Below are positions 34,422 through 43,252 of a stretch of DNA of 44,212 bases, in pieces. A program made the position numbers and the translations under genes. Below the pieces are notes generated by a model. It was not told the DNA's origin and searched no databases. It saw only the letters and a list, made by a program, of their open reading frames with translations. This DNA comes from CAZTWC01 sp964617105 [NCBI: uncultured Myxococcia bacterium] (GTDB taxonomy: Bacteria > CAZTWC01): contig CAZTWC010000002.1 of NCBI GenBank assembly GCA_964617105.1, positions 13,138 to 57,349 on the forward strand, read 5' to 3'. The first letter of the stretch is position 1. Every line of letters begins with the position of its first letter.

Positions 34422-37400
34422 ATGAACCGTCGACTTTTTAATTTTTGGTTTCCTATAGGGTTTTTGTTGTTAGTTACACTATTTCTGAGTCTCCTGCCTG
34501 GCTGCGGCCGGGACTTTGAGCAGCAGGAGACTCAAAAAGAGGTGGCTAAAGATGGCGGTAACGGCATTGATGAGGATACTGACCTTGATGGCTTGACCGA
34601 TAGCCGGGAAAAGAAGATTGGCACCGATCCTTTTCATGCTGATTCAGATGGTGATAGCTTGGGAGATGGCCAGGAGATCGATCAATTTGGCACCGATCCG
34701 CTCAAGGCTGATACTGATGGCGATGGACTGGACGACGGCCAAGAGATTAAAAAGTTTTCCTCCAATCCCCAGGAAGAGGATAGCGATGGTGATGGCCTTA
34801 AAGATGGTCAGGAAGTAGAAAAGGGGTGTGATCCCACTAAAAAAGATAGCGATGGTGACAGTTTTGGTGATAACTACGAATTGAAAACTGGCACCGATCC
34901 CCAGGATAAAAAATCAGTCCCTACCATAGAATTTCCTCAGGGTCCGGTTTATTTATTTAAAACCCTTAAAGTTGATAAGCCCGCCATGCTGGGTTTCTTT
35001 ATGACCCCCGAGTCCGATATTTTACTCTATTTTGATGGTTTCACCGATGGTAAAAATGACCAAATTAAACTAATCGGGGGACCAGGAGAATATTATGGCC
35101 CGGGTCAAGATAAAGAGAAGGGCACCGTAGATGATCTATTTCGCTTCAATCAGGCAGCTTATGAGCGGATCCGGGGGGATGGGTGGAATATAAAAATAGA
35201 GTGCCAAATAAAGCAGGACAAAATCGAATGTGGCCCCGGTGAGATTAAATTGACTTTGGGCGTTGCCCAGTTTTTACAAGGAGGATTGAATCTTACCCTG
35301 AAAGAGGTGAAGATAGAGGGCCAGTTTAACCAGCAGAGAACCAAGATAATCGATCTCTCCTTGACTGCCATAATAGATAAGCAGGAGTTGGAAGAAGCCA
35401 TAATAACCTCCAAGTTGCTTAATATTAATGTAGATACTGTGTTGAAACTATTTGATCCCGGCAAAGGGGAAAAGATCGATTTAGGTCTCAAACTTTCCGC
35501 TCGAAAAGTAGAGGCAGCGGGCTTTGCCCCGGTTGATTCCTCCAAAAAGATTTTGCCTCGCAAATTAAATGGACAGAAGAGTTTTAGTGGTGTTTTGGAA
35601 GAGGGAGATGTAATCGATCCCTATATCAGTTTCAAGCAGCAGGGGATAAGTGATCCGGAAGAGGCTGAGTTAGTGGATCGGGCCATGGCGGAGATAATCA
35701 AACAGGAGTCGGTGGATATGGTATTTACTACCCGCAAGGAGAGTAAAACGGGTGATCGTATTTACCAGGTAGTTTCCGCTCGGGGAGAAGTAGTTTTCAA
35801 GCGGGTAAGGGAAAAGGGGAAAGAGACTCAATATCAGATAATGAAAGTAACCGGAGTATCTCCTCTGGTAGGAGTTGATGATCCAACTCACATGGGAACC
35901 TATCAGCAGGAGCTCGCAGCCGGCTCCAATCCCAAAAACACATCGCTCAGTGGATACCAGGGAGCAGAAGATCCCAGGCTCAGTTTTGTGGAACCTGAAG
36001 ATCATGGCTATCCCCACGCCTATGAGCGGATCAGTGCTTTTTTTGATGAACCCAGAGCCGGTGATCTGGTTATTTTAGGAAAACCGTACAATGGTTCGGG
36101 CGGCACCCATGGCAACCTGGACATCACCCAGTCTCGAGCACCTCTTATTGTGGCTGGACCAGGAGTGCGGGCCTCTTCAGATGATCCAGCCAGTGCTGAT
36201 TTTGAAATCCTGGCTGATGGCAGCAAAGCTCTGTTTCTCAACCGGGCGGCCAAACTGGTTGATATCGCTCCCACTGTGGCGGCGTCCCTGGGCTGTAAGC
36301 GCACCACCGGCATAGACCAGCACGGACAATACAACTCCAGTCTCTACCTGAAGTGGCAGGATGGCAGCATGTTGGCGGAGGTGTTTGCCAATAAGCCCAA
36401 GTTTGAAATCGCCCAGGCGGAATATGCCGTAATTATAATAAATGACGGGCTCAACGGCAATGAATTGCTGCACCAGGTTTTTAACCAGGAGTTTAATGTT
36501 CCCAACTACCGGCGCCTGATGAAACAGGGAGTTACTTTTCGTTATGGCGCCATCGGTAATTTTCCTTCGTCCACTTTACCTAGTCACAATACCATTGGCT
36601 CAGGCGTTTATTCCGGTCACCACGGAATTCTGGATAATAGTTTTTATCATAGGGAGTTGGGAATTCATGTGAGTCCTGGCATGGATGCCAGTTATTTGCT
36701 GGGCACCTCTATTGAGGGGATTCCAATGGAAACCCTGCACGAAACAATTCACCGCAATTTTGGTGCCTACCATCCCTATAAGCGTACGGGCGCTTTTACG
36801 GTTTCGCTTTTTAATCCCTCCACCCGAGGGGCTGATTTTGCCACTTTGGATCGGGATTTGATGCCCTCTTATATTAACCTGGGGATTGCCGCCAACCAGG
36901 TTAAGATTAAGGAAAAAATCTATAATCTACCCGCTGTGCCGATGATGGATTACGGGGGATTAGTGGATAATTCCAGCACCTACAATTTTTATCGATTATA
37001 TACGGGCAAACAGGCTAAAATACCTAAGTTCAGCATCACCAATCTGGTATCCACCGATGGAGCAGGCCATCAGGCCGGTCCTCACGGCGATTATTTGCGC
37101 ACGGTTGTAGAGCGCAACGACAAGAGGCTGGAAATAATCCTCGATACTCTGGAGGCAGCTGGAATCTGGGAAAAGACCCTTTTTATTCTCACGGCTGATC
37201 ACGGCATGGAACTGCAGGATAAAAGTCGGCGTGGCGATAAATTGGAGGGCTTGAAAAAATCAGGTATCAAATATATTAGTTCGGGAAAATCGATTTACTT
37301 GCCCCGCCTTGTCACCCAGGTTACTCCCGCTCAGTTCAGGCAAAATCAGCCGGTCAAGTTGAAAGTAGTGGTCACCGACCTGCACACGGGCAAACCAGTC

Positions 37401-37568
37401 CAAAAGGCTCAGGTGAAGATAACCGAAGGGGGACCGGCCCTGAAGAAAGAGACTAACCAGAATGGCCAGGTCCTTCTCGATTTTACTCCCGAAGGTTCTC
37501 TCCTGAAGTTAGAAATTACCAGCCTTGACCATAACCGCAAGTTGTTGGAGTATACCGTAGATAAATAG
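34422..37568 (+). CDS. Lipoprotein with Ca-binding-type repeats and a permuted alkaline-phosphatase/phosphodiesterase domain
   Basis: 1048 residues. Lipobox L-P-G-C (C28). Residues ~50-165 hold five D-x-D-x-D-G-type (thrombospondin type 3-like) repeats. Residues ~530-640 contain G-G-T-H-G-N-L-D, A-P-L-I-V-A-G-P-G and V-D-I-A-P-T-V-A, which in ordinary alkaline-phosphatase-superfamily enzymes are C-terminal. The N-terminal-type part comes after it: I-I-I-N-D-G at ~672, nucleophile motif F-P-S-S-T-L-P-S-H at ~714, S-T-D-G-A-G-H-Q, and T-A-D-H-G-M at ~925. An Ig-like domain closes the protein. Related permuted proteins are, as I recall, known in actinobacteria. The substrate is probably a phosphodiester or similar ester, not determined. 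It lies 8 bp after the PHP gene. Confidence 0.82.
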   Translation: MNRRLFNFWFPIGFLLLVTLFLSLLPGCGRDFEQQETQKEVAKDGGNGIDEDTDLDGLTDSREKKIGTDPFHADSDGDSLGDGQEIDQFGTDPLKADTDGDGLDDGQEIKKFSSNPQEEDSDGDGLKDGQEVEKGCDPTKKDSDGDSFGDNYELKTGTDPQDKKSVPTIEFPQGPVYLFKTLKVDKPAMLGFFMTPESDILLYFDGFTDGKNDQIKLIGGPGEYYGPGQDKEKGTVDDLFRFNQAAYERIRGDGWNIKIECQIKQDKIECGPGEIKLTLGVAQFLQGGLNLTLKEVKIEGQFNQQRTKIIDLSLTAIIDKQELEEAIITSKLLNINVDTVLKLFDPGKGEKIDLGLKLSARKVEAAGFAPVDSSKKILPRKLNGQKSFSGVLEEGDVIDPYISFKQQGISDPEEAELVDRAMAEIIKQESVDMVFTTRKESKTGDRIYQVVSARGEVVFKRVREKGKETQYQIMKVTGVSPLVGVDDPTHMGTYQQELAAGSNPKNTSLSGYQGAEDPRLSFVEPEDHGYPHAYERISAFFDEPRAGDLVILGKPYNGSGGTHGNLDITQSRAPLIVAGPGVRASSDDPASADFEILADGSKALFLNRAAKLVDIAPTVAASLGCKRTTGIDQHGQYNSSLYLKWQDGSMLAEVFANKPKFEIAQAEYAVIIINDGLNGNELLHQVFNQEFNVPNYRRLMKQGVTFRYGAIGNFPSSTLPSHNTIGSGVYSGHHGILDNSFYHRELGIHVSPGMDASYLLGTSIEGIPMETLHETIHRNFGAYHPYKRTGAFTVSLFNPSTRGADFATLDRDLMPSYINLGIAANQVKIKEKIYNLPAVPMMDYGGLVDNSSTYNFYRLYTGKQAKIPKFSITNLVSTDGAGHQAGPHGDYLRTVVERNDKRLEIILDTLEAAGIWEKTLFILTADHGMELQDKSRRGDKLEGLKKSGIKYISSGKSIYLPRLVTQVTPAQFRQNQPVKLKVVVTDLHTGKPVQKAQVKITEGGPALKKETNQNGQVLLDFTPEGSLLKLEITSLDHNRKLLEYTVDK
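34570..34915 (+). repeat. Coding tandem repeats of Ca-binding-type motifs
   Basis: Five imperfect repeats of roughly 20-25 codons encode D-(T/S)-D-G-D-(G/S)-L-x-D-G-Q-E followed by a G-T-D-P-like turn. The first copy is degenerate (D-T-D-L-D-G-L-T-D). The repeats probably bind calcium and act as a rigid spacer between the lipid anchor and the enzyme part. Confidence 0.75.
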
Positions 37569-37582
37569 CATGGCAATTTGAT

Positions 37583-39418
37583 ATGAACCCCAAAAAAATC
37601 AGAATTTTACCCGACCAGGTGATCAACCGAATAGCCGCCGGGGAGGTTATTGAGCGCCCCGCTTCGGTGGTCAAGGAGTTGGTGGAAAACTCCCTGGACG
37701 CCGAAGCCGACTCTCTGGAAGTGGAATGTCGAAAAGGGGGCAAGGAGTTTTTACGGATAATGGACAATGGGCAGGGTATGGGGGAGGAAGATATTGCCTT
37801 GGCTCTCAAGAGGCACGCCACCAGCAAACTCCAGGATTTCGACGATCTGTTCCATATTGCCACCAGGGGATTCCGGGGAGAAGCTTTGCCCGCCATTGCT
37901 TCGGTTTCGCGAATGAAAATTCTCAGCCGCCAGGAGAATAACCAGGTGGGAACAGAGTTGGAGTGCTCCGGCGGGAAGATGGCGGAGCAAAAACCGGTAG
38001 CCTGTTCCAAGGGTACGGTAATTGAGATAAGGGATCTGTTTTTCAACCAGCCAGCCAGGAAAAAATTTTTAAAGGCCGATTATACTGAGCAAAAGAGAAT
38101 AAACGAAGTGCTAACCCAGTTTGCTCTGCTGGAAACGCAAGTCGCTCTTCGATTTATTGCCAACGGCAATATCGTTTACCACCTGGACAGGGGCGATAGT
38201 ATGCGTCAGCGGGTGGCCCTTCTTTTTGGCGAGGAGATTATATCTCAATTGGTGGAGGTGGAGGAACAAGTAGGTCAGATAAAGGTAACGGGCTTTTTAT
38301 CTCTGGAAGAGAAGACTTTTCCCACTGGTGCCAATATATTTACCTTTGTCAACCGCAGGTGTATAAAAGACCGGACTATTAACGCCGCCTTGATGGATAT
38401 CTATCGGAAATATTTACCCAAGGGGCGGTTCCCTTTTGCTCTTCTTCTGATTCAGGCGCCGGGTGGGATAGTGGATGTTAATGTTCATCCTCAAAAACGG
38501 GAAGTTCGTTTTGCCGACCACTCTTTGATTTTTAAAGCAGTGCGCCGGTCTGCCGAGCGGGTATTTGTTGGTAATCAACGTATGTGGGAAGCCAATTTTC
38601 CCTTTATCGGCCAGAATAAAATAGATGATATAGATTCGCCTGCTCCTACCTGGAGTTTTACCGAGCCGGCGGTGGATCACCAGGCAACTCTGAATGAAGC
38701 CCTACCCGATTATGGAATTCAAAATCAGGTGCAACCGGTGCAAGATGTATTGACCGGAGAGCAGGAGAGACAGTCAAAAGGGGCAAAACCGCAATGGCTT
38801 TTTGGTGATTACAGTATTCTGGGCCAACTGTGGGATCAGTTTATCCTAATCCAGACCAGCCGTTCATTTTTGTTGATAGATCAGCATGCAGCCCACGAGC
38901 GGATCGCCTTTGAAGAGTTAAAACGCAGTTATCTGGACAGCGAATATACCCGCCGTCAAACCCTATTGCCTTTCAGCCTGGAAGTGGACAGATCCATGGT
39001 GGATATTTTAAGCCGTAATCTGCAGGCTTTGGAGAAAATTGGCATTGATTTGGAGCATTTCGGTGGCACTACCTTTGTGCTAAAAGCTGTTCCGCTGGCC
39101 ATTGTCCAGGCTGATCCAGCATCTCTGCTGGAAACTATCACCACCAATTTATCTTTACTGGAAGAGGTCTGCCAGCAAGAGGCAGAAGGAAACCAGGAGT
39201 GGGTAAAACAGTCTGTGGAGCCACTACTTGAGAAATTTTTAGCCACCCTGGCCTGCCACTCGGTGGTGAGAGGAAAAAGAAAGATGCGGGAGCAGGAAAT
39301 AGAGCAACTGTTGGTCATGATGCAGCGGGAAGAGTTTTCCCCCTACTGTCCTCATGGCCGACCGGTGATAAAAATTATCTCCAGAGGTCAGGTTGAGGAA
39401 TGGTTCAAAAGGAGTTGA
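37583..39418 (+). CDS. mutL: DNA mismatch repair protein MutL with endonuclease motif
   Basis: 611-residue GHKL ATPase of mismatch repair. The N-terminus has I-A-A-G-E-V-I-E-R-P-A-S-V-V-K-E-L-V-E-N-S-L-D-A, D-N-G-Q-G-M and T-R-G-F-R-G-E-A-L. The C-terminal domain contains D-Q-H-A-A-H-E-R-I-A-F-E-E, fitting the D-Q-H-A-x2-E-x4-E endonuclease motif, plus A-C-H-S-V-V-R and C-P-H-G-R-P. It is therefore the nicking type found in bacteria that lack MutH. No mutS is in the window. It overlaps miaA by 19 bp. No obvious ribosome-binding site precedes it. Confidence 0.96.
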   Translation: MNPKKIRILPDQVINRIAAGEVIERPASVVKELVENSLDAEADSLEVECRKGGKEFLRIMDNGQGMGEEDIALALKRHATSKLQDFDDLFHIATRGFRGEALPAIASVSRMKILSRQENNQVGTELECSGGKMAEQKPVACSKGTVIEIRDLFFNQPARKKFLKADYTEQKRINEVLTQFALLETQVALRFIANGNIVYHLDRGDSMRQRVALLFGEEIISQLVEVEEQVGQIKVTGFLSLEEKTFPTGANIFTFVNRRCIKDRTINAALMDIYRKYLPKGRFPFALLLIQAPGGIVDVNVHPQKREVRFADHSLIFKAVRRSAERVFVGNQRMWEANFPFIGQNKIDDIDSPAPTWSFTEPAVDHQATLNEALPDYGIQNQVQPVQDVLTGEQERQSKGAKPQWLFGDYSILGQLWDQFILIQTSRSFLLIDQHAAHERIAFEELKRSYLDSEYTRRQTLLPFSLEVDRSMVDILSRNLQALEKIGIDLEHFGGTTFVLKAVPLAIVQADPASLLETITTNLSLLEEVCQQEAEGNQEWVKQSVEPLLEKFLATLACHSVVRGKRKMREQEIEQLLVMMQREEFSPYCPHGRPVIKIISRGQVEEWFKRS

Positions 39419-40335
39419 CCAAGATATTGGTTATAACCGGGCCTACTGCTTCGGGTAAGAGCCAATTGGCTTTGGATATTTGCCAACATTTTCCCGGCGA
39501 AGTGATCGGGGCTGATTCAATACAGGTTTACCGGCACCTGGACATAGGTTCCTGTAAATTGCTTTTCAATCAGCGCCAGGGTGTTCCCCACCACTTGGTG
39601 GACATTTTGGAGATAGGCCAGGATTTTAATGCTGGCCTATTTGTTAGCCTGGCTGATAAACTGATCCAAGAGATCCATGCCAGAGACCGGTTGCCCCTGG
39701 TGGTTGGCGGGACCCAACTCTTTATCAAGGCTCTGTTGCAGGGTCTGTGCCAGGCGCCCTCTGTGCCCCAATCTTTACGAAACCGTCTAAAAGAAAAGGC
39801 AGGAGAAGAGGGTGGACTAGAGAGATTGTACCTGATGTTGACCAATTTGGACCCAGCCAGCGCAGCCAGGATAAATCCTGGTGACAGCCAGCGGGTTCTC
39901 AGGGCTTTGGAAGTGATAATTAGTAGCGGGCAACCCCTATCTGTTTTGCAGCAACAGCACCAATTTCAGCAAAAAAGATATCAAAATCTAAAATTGGCCA
40001 TTGACCTGCCAAGAGAAAAATTATATAAAAAAATAGATCAACGAGCAAAAGAGATTTTTAGTGACAATATTATTGGCGAGGTGGAAGCGGTTTTAAAAGC
40101 GGGTTGTTCTCCGGCGTCAAAGCCCTTGCAGGCTCCGGGTTATTTGGAGGCGCAGCAACTATTGCGAGGAGATATCGATATTGAGCAGGCCATTGAAGTA
40201 ACCAGCCAAAAACACCGAAACTATGCTAAACGCCAGATTACCTGGCTGCGTAAAGAGCGGGAGATTACCTTTATTAAATATCCAGTAGATATTAAAAAGA
40301 TAATTTGCATGATTGAAAGGTTTTTAGATGCTTAG
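39400..40335 (+). CDS. miaA: tRNA dimethylallyltransferase
   Basis: 311-residue enzyme transferring a dimethylallyl group from DMAPP to A37 of tRNAs. P-loop G-P-T-A-S-G-K-S-Q-L (about 14-23), A-D-S-I-Q-V-Y-R (about 39-46) and V-V-G-G-T-Q-L-F near residue 100 are conserved; the helical insertion and C-terminal R-N-Y-A-K-R-Q-I-T-W follow. DMAPP would come from the MEP pathway of ispG. The mutL-miaA pairing is common. Confidence 0.95.
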   Translation: MVQKELTKILVITGPTASGKSQLALDICQHFPGEVIGADSIQVYRHLDIGSCKLLFNQRQGVPHHLVDILEIGQDFNAGLFVSLADKLIQEIHARDRLPLVVGGTQLFIKALLQGLCQAPSVPQSLRNRLKEKAGEEGGLERLYLMLTNLDPASAARINPGDSQRVLRALEVIISSGQPLSVLQQQHQFQQKRYQNLKLAIDLPREKLYKKIDQRAKEIFSDNIIGEVEAVLKAGCSPASKPLQAPGYLEAQQLLRGDIDIEQAIEVTSQKHRNYAKRQITWLRKEREITFIKYPVDIKKIICMIERFLDA

Positions 40336-40708
40336 TCAAAAGGCACAGATTCTAGTTGTGGATGATTTTGCAACAATGCGTAATATAATACGTAAGTGCT
40401 TAAAAATCCTTGGTTATATCTACGTTACCGAAGCCGAAAACGGTAAAGAAGCTCTGGACATATTGGCAGAGAAAGATTTTGATCTGGTTTTTTTAGACTG
40501 GACCATGCCAGAGGTGAACGGTATCGAAGTGTTAAAAGCCATACGGAAGGATCCATACTTGCGTGATATGGGCGTGATAATGATTACTGCGGAGTCGCGT
40601 GATGAAGATATCCGGACAGCGGTAGAGGCGGGGGTGGATAATTATATTGTTAAGCCCTTTACTGCCGAAGTGCTAAAAAATAAAATGAATAAGGTATTTC
40701 CAGACTGA
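40328..40708 (+). CDS. cheY: CheY-like single-domain response regulator
   Basis: 126-residue receiver with D-D-F near the N-terminus, phospho-acceptor in V-F-L-D-W-T-M-P-E, T in M-I-T-A-E and K in I-V-K-P-F. The C-L-K-I-L-G-Y and D-W-x-M-P features resemble chemotaxis CheY rather than a transcription factor receiver. It overlaps the end of miaA by 8 bp. No chemotaxis or flagellar gene is in the window, so the partner kinase is unknown. Confidence 0.85.
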   Translation: MLSQKAQILVVDDFATMRNIIRKCLKILGYIYVTEAENGKEALDILAEKDFDLVFLDWTMPEVNGIEVLKAIRKDPYLRDMGVIMITAESRDEDIRTAVEAGVDNYIVKPFTAEVLKNKMNKVFPD

Positions 40709-40750
40709 GCAGTTCTCCTCTAAGCGAAAGTTAAAGAGAGTCGCAAAAAA

Positions 40751-43135
40751 CTAGTCCCCATTTACAGCCACTGGTTTCCAACGGGAGCCAAGAGGCGTAT
40801 CCTCCACAATTATACCATGCTCGGTTTTTAAGTTTTCCCTTAATTGGTCTGCTTTTTGCCAATCTTTCTGCTTACGGGCTTTTTCCCGCTGTTTGATTAT
40901 AGAATAGATCTCTTCTGAAATAGCCTCCTCTTCCGGAGAGGGCATTATACCCAGTACCTGGTCCAGCCGGTTCAGGGACTGAATGATTTTGGGACCATCT
41001 TTTTTTGCCAGGGTACCGGCGCTGATCAGGCAGTTTGCCTTGCGGATAAAATTGAACACTGCTCCCAGAGCGGCCGAGATGTTCAGGTCATCATTCATAG
41101 ATTGCTCAAAACTAGTTTCCATCTCGTTTATGATCCGCGGCAAAGCATCGGAATCTTCCCCATTGCCGGTTATGGAGCGGGTATTCCAGATAAACATATC
41201 AAATCGCTGTAAAGCGTTTTTTGCGGCAGTCAGACGTTGTAGCGAGAAATGGAGCGGCTGGCGATAGTGGATGGAAAGCAGTGCATAACGGATCTCCCGT
41301 CCGCTGAAACCCTGGGAGAAAATATCTTCCAGAAAGATAGCGTTCTTTCCCTGATGCGACATTTTGCTGCCCTGGTTTAACACCGTTTCATTGTGGAGCC
41401 AGTAATTGGCCAGTTGCTTGCCGCTTAAGGCCTCGGTTATGGCGATTTCATTTTCATGGTGGGGAAAAGTTAAATCCAGGCAACTGGTGTGAATATCAAT
41501 GGATTCACCCAGCAGTTTTGTGCACATAGCAGCGCATTCAATATGCCAACTAGGCCTCATGTTACCCCATTTGGTTTTAAAGAAGATATTATTTTTTAAT
41601 TCCGCCAGGTTGGCCCGCTTGAACAGGGTAAAATCACGAGGGTTTTCTTTTTCATAATTATCTAGATCCACTGTGGCGCCTAACTTGATTTTGCTCAGGT
41701 CAACCCCGGACAATTTGCCATAATCAGCATATTTAGCGATATCAAAATAGACTGACCGGTGTTTAATGTAGGCATATCCCATCAAAACCAGGTTTTCTGC
41801 CATTTCGATCATCTCCTGCACATAATCGCTGGCTCTGGCGTACTGAAAGGGTTTGATGTTTAAAGCTTCCAATTCCTGGAGGAATTGCTCAAACACCTGG
41901 GTGGTTAATTCTCGCATATCCACCCCGGATTTCAGGGCTGCTTCGATGGTGTTGTCATCCAGATCAGTTATATTGATTACATGTTTAACTTCGTACCCGC
42001 AAAATTCCAGGTTGCGGCGCAGAAGATCGGCAACTATCAACCTCCGGTAGAGAGCCAGGTGGGGAACAGTATTGACCGTGGGGCCGCAGGTGTAGATAGA
42101 AACTTCATTAGGTTTGAGAGATTTGAAGGGCTCTTTTTTTCTGGCCAGGGTGTTGTAAATTTTCAGATTTGATTTGGTGGCCTCCGGGGTGAATCCCTGG
42201 AATAACTGAGTTGAGAGGTAGCGTTCACCGCCGTCTGGTAAAATGGTGACCACTATCCCCTCATCTAACTGCCTGGCCACTTGCTGAGCAGCATAGACCG
42301 CCGCGCCGGCACTCATACCCACCAGCAGACCCTCTTTTTTTGCCAGTTCTCTGGAGGTTTGAAAGGCTTGCTCATTCTCTACCACCAGTTTTTGATCCAT
42401 TAGAGAACGGTTAAAAATCCCGGGGATATAAGAATCTTTTAGATTTTTTAGCCCCTGGATAGCGTGGCCAACTGTGGGTTCGGCTCCTATTATTTTTATA
42501 TCAGAATTGTACTGTTTTAAGCGGGCGCCGGTTCCCATAAGCGTTCCGGTAGTCCCGATGGTAGCCACAAAATGGGTTACTGCACCCCTGGTTTGCTGCC
42601 AGATCTCCTTTCCGGTGCTGAAGTAATGAGCAAGAAGGTTGTAGGGGTTATTAAACTGGTCGGTTAAAAGATATTTATCGGGTTCCTGGCGGTACAGGTC
42701 ATAGGCCACTTCAATGGCGCCGTCAGTGCTGAGGTGCGGTGGAGTAAGCAAAAAATCGGCTCCATAGGCAGCCAGAATTTTTTTTCGCTCTTCACTGGCG
42801 TTCTCAGCCATGGCCAGGAGTATTTTATAACCTTTTATTGCAGCCACCATGGCCAGTCCAATACCGGTGTTGCCGCTGGTGGCCTCCAGGATTATTTTTT
42901 CGGGGGTCAACTCTCCTGACTGCTCAGCATGTTCGATCATAGAGAGGGCAATTCGATCTTTTACTGAGCCTCCAGTGTTTAAAAATTCCGTCTTGGCAAA
43001 TATTTTTACCCGGGGATTGGGGTTGAGGTGCACTATTTCAATCAGGGAAGTATTACCGATGCCGTCCAAAATATTGTTATAAGCCCGCTTTTTAAAAGGG
43101 TTGGTATACTGGGCCAGATTGTTATAGTCGATCAT
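40751..43135 (-). CDS. Fused cysteine synthase (CysK) and cysteinyl-tRNA synthetase (CysS)
   Basis: 794 residues. Residues ~20-310 are a PLP-dependent cysteine synthase: K59 in G-G-S-V-K-D-R is the Schiff-base lysine, with S-G-N-T-G at 87-91 and G-T-T-G-T-L near 194-199. Residues ~322-794 are a class I CysRS (I-Y-N-T-L-A-R-K-K at its start). The zinc ligands are in place (C350 of C-G-P-T-V, C534 in W-H-I-E-C, H559 and E563 in F-P-H-H-E-N-E). The ATP signatures are altered: HIGH reads H-L-A-L (359-362) and K-M-S-K-S reads K-M-S-H-Q (591-595). ATG 43133-43135 has GGAG 6 nt upstream. Fusion could channel cysteine to tRNA charging. Confidence 0.92.
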   Translation of the reverse strand: MIDYNNLAQYTNPFKKRAYNNILDGIGNTSLIEIVHLNPNPRVKIFAKTEFLNTGGSVKDRIALSMIEHAEQSGELTPEKIILEATSGNTGIGLAMVAAIKGYKILLAMAENASEERKKILAAYGADFLLTPPHLSTDGAIEVAYDLYRQEPDKYLLTDQFNNPYNLLAHYFSTGKEIWQQTRGAVTHFVATIGTTGTLMGTGARLKQYNSDIKIIGAEPTVGHAIQGLKNLKDSYIPGIFNRSLMDQKLVVENEQAFQTSRELAKKEGLLVGMSAGAAVYAAQQVARQLDEGIVVTILPDGGERYLSTQLFQGFTPEATKSNLKIYNTLARKKEPFKSLKPNEVSIYTCGPTVNTVPHLALYRRLIVADLLRRNLEFCGYEVKHVINITDLDDNTIEAALKSGVDMRELTTQVFEQFLQELEALNIKPFQYARASDYVQEMIEMAENLVLMGYAYIKHRSVYFDIAKYADYGKLSGVDLSKIKLGATVDLDNYEKENPRDFTLFKRANLAELKNNIFFKTKWGNMRPSWHIECAAMCTKLLGESIDIHTSCLDLTFPHHENEIAITEALSGKQLANYWLHNETVLNQGSKMSHQGKNAIFLEDIFSQGFSGREIRYALLSIHYRQPLHFSLQRLTAAKNALQRFDMFIWNTRSITGNGEDSDALPRIINEMETSFEQSMNDDLNISAALGAVFNFIRKANCLISAGTLAKKDGPKIIQSLNRLDQVLGIMPSPEEEAISEEIYSIIKQREKARKQKDWQKADQLRENLKTEHGIIVEDTPLGSRWKPVAVNGD

Positions 43136-43218
43136 GACAACTCCATAGTTCGTCGCTTACATAACTGTGAGTATGCGCGTTTATCAAGGCCTTTAGGCCA
43201 TCCCTTTAGGGACGCCAT
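43132..43218 (-). CDS. Possible 28-codon leader ORF upstream of cysK-cysS
   Basis: ATG at 43216-43218 opens a 28-residue frame beginning M-A-S-L-K-G-W-P and including one Cys, whose TGA overlaps the cysK-cysS ATG as ATGA. No clear ribosome-binding site is visible before it, so it may be fortuitous. The overlap would couple its translation to the fusion gene. The sequence also carries short palindromes and could be a repeat element instead. Confidence 0.2.
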   Translation of the reverse strand: MASLKGWPKGLDKRAYSQLCKRRTMELS

Positions 43219-43252
43219 AATGTAAATATATTTTAAGCGTGCCCTAAGGGCA
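43188..43252. repeat. Cluster of three short palindromes in the nth-cysKS gap
   Basis: GGCC-TTTA-GGCC (43188-43199), TCCC-TTTA-GGGA (43201-43212) and TGCCC-TAA-GGGCA (43240-43252) lie within 65 bp. Two share the loop TTTA, and the third overlaps the nth stop codon. None is followed by a T-run on the minus strand, so terminator function is doubtful. They could be part of a dispersed palindromic repeat or a leader structure. Confidence 0.4.

Noticed and set aside
43136-43243. T-box riboswitch upstream of the cysteinyl-tRNA synthetase fusion
   Set aside because: The gap is only 108 bp, and I see neither the T-box sequence nor a terminator stem with a T-run.
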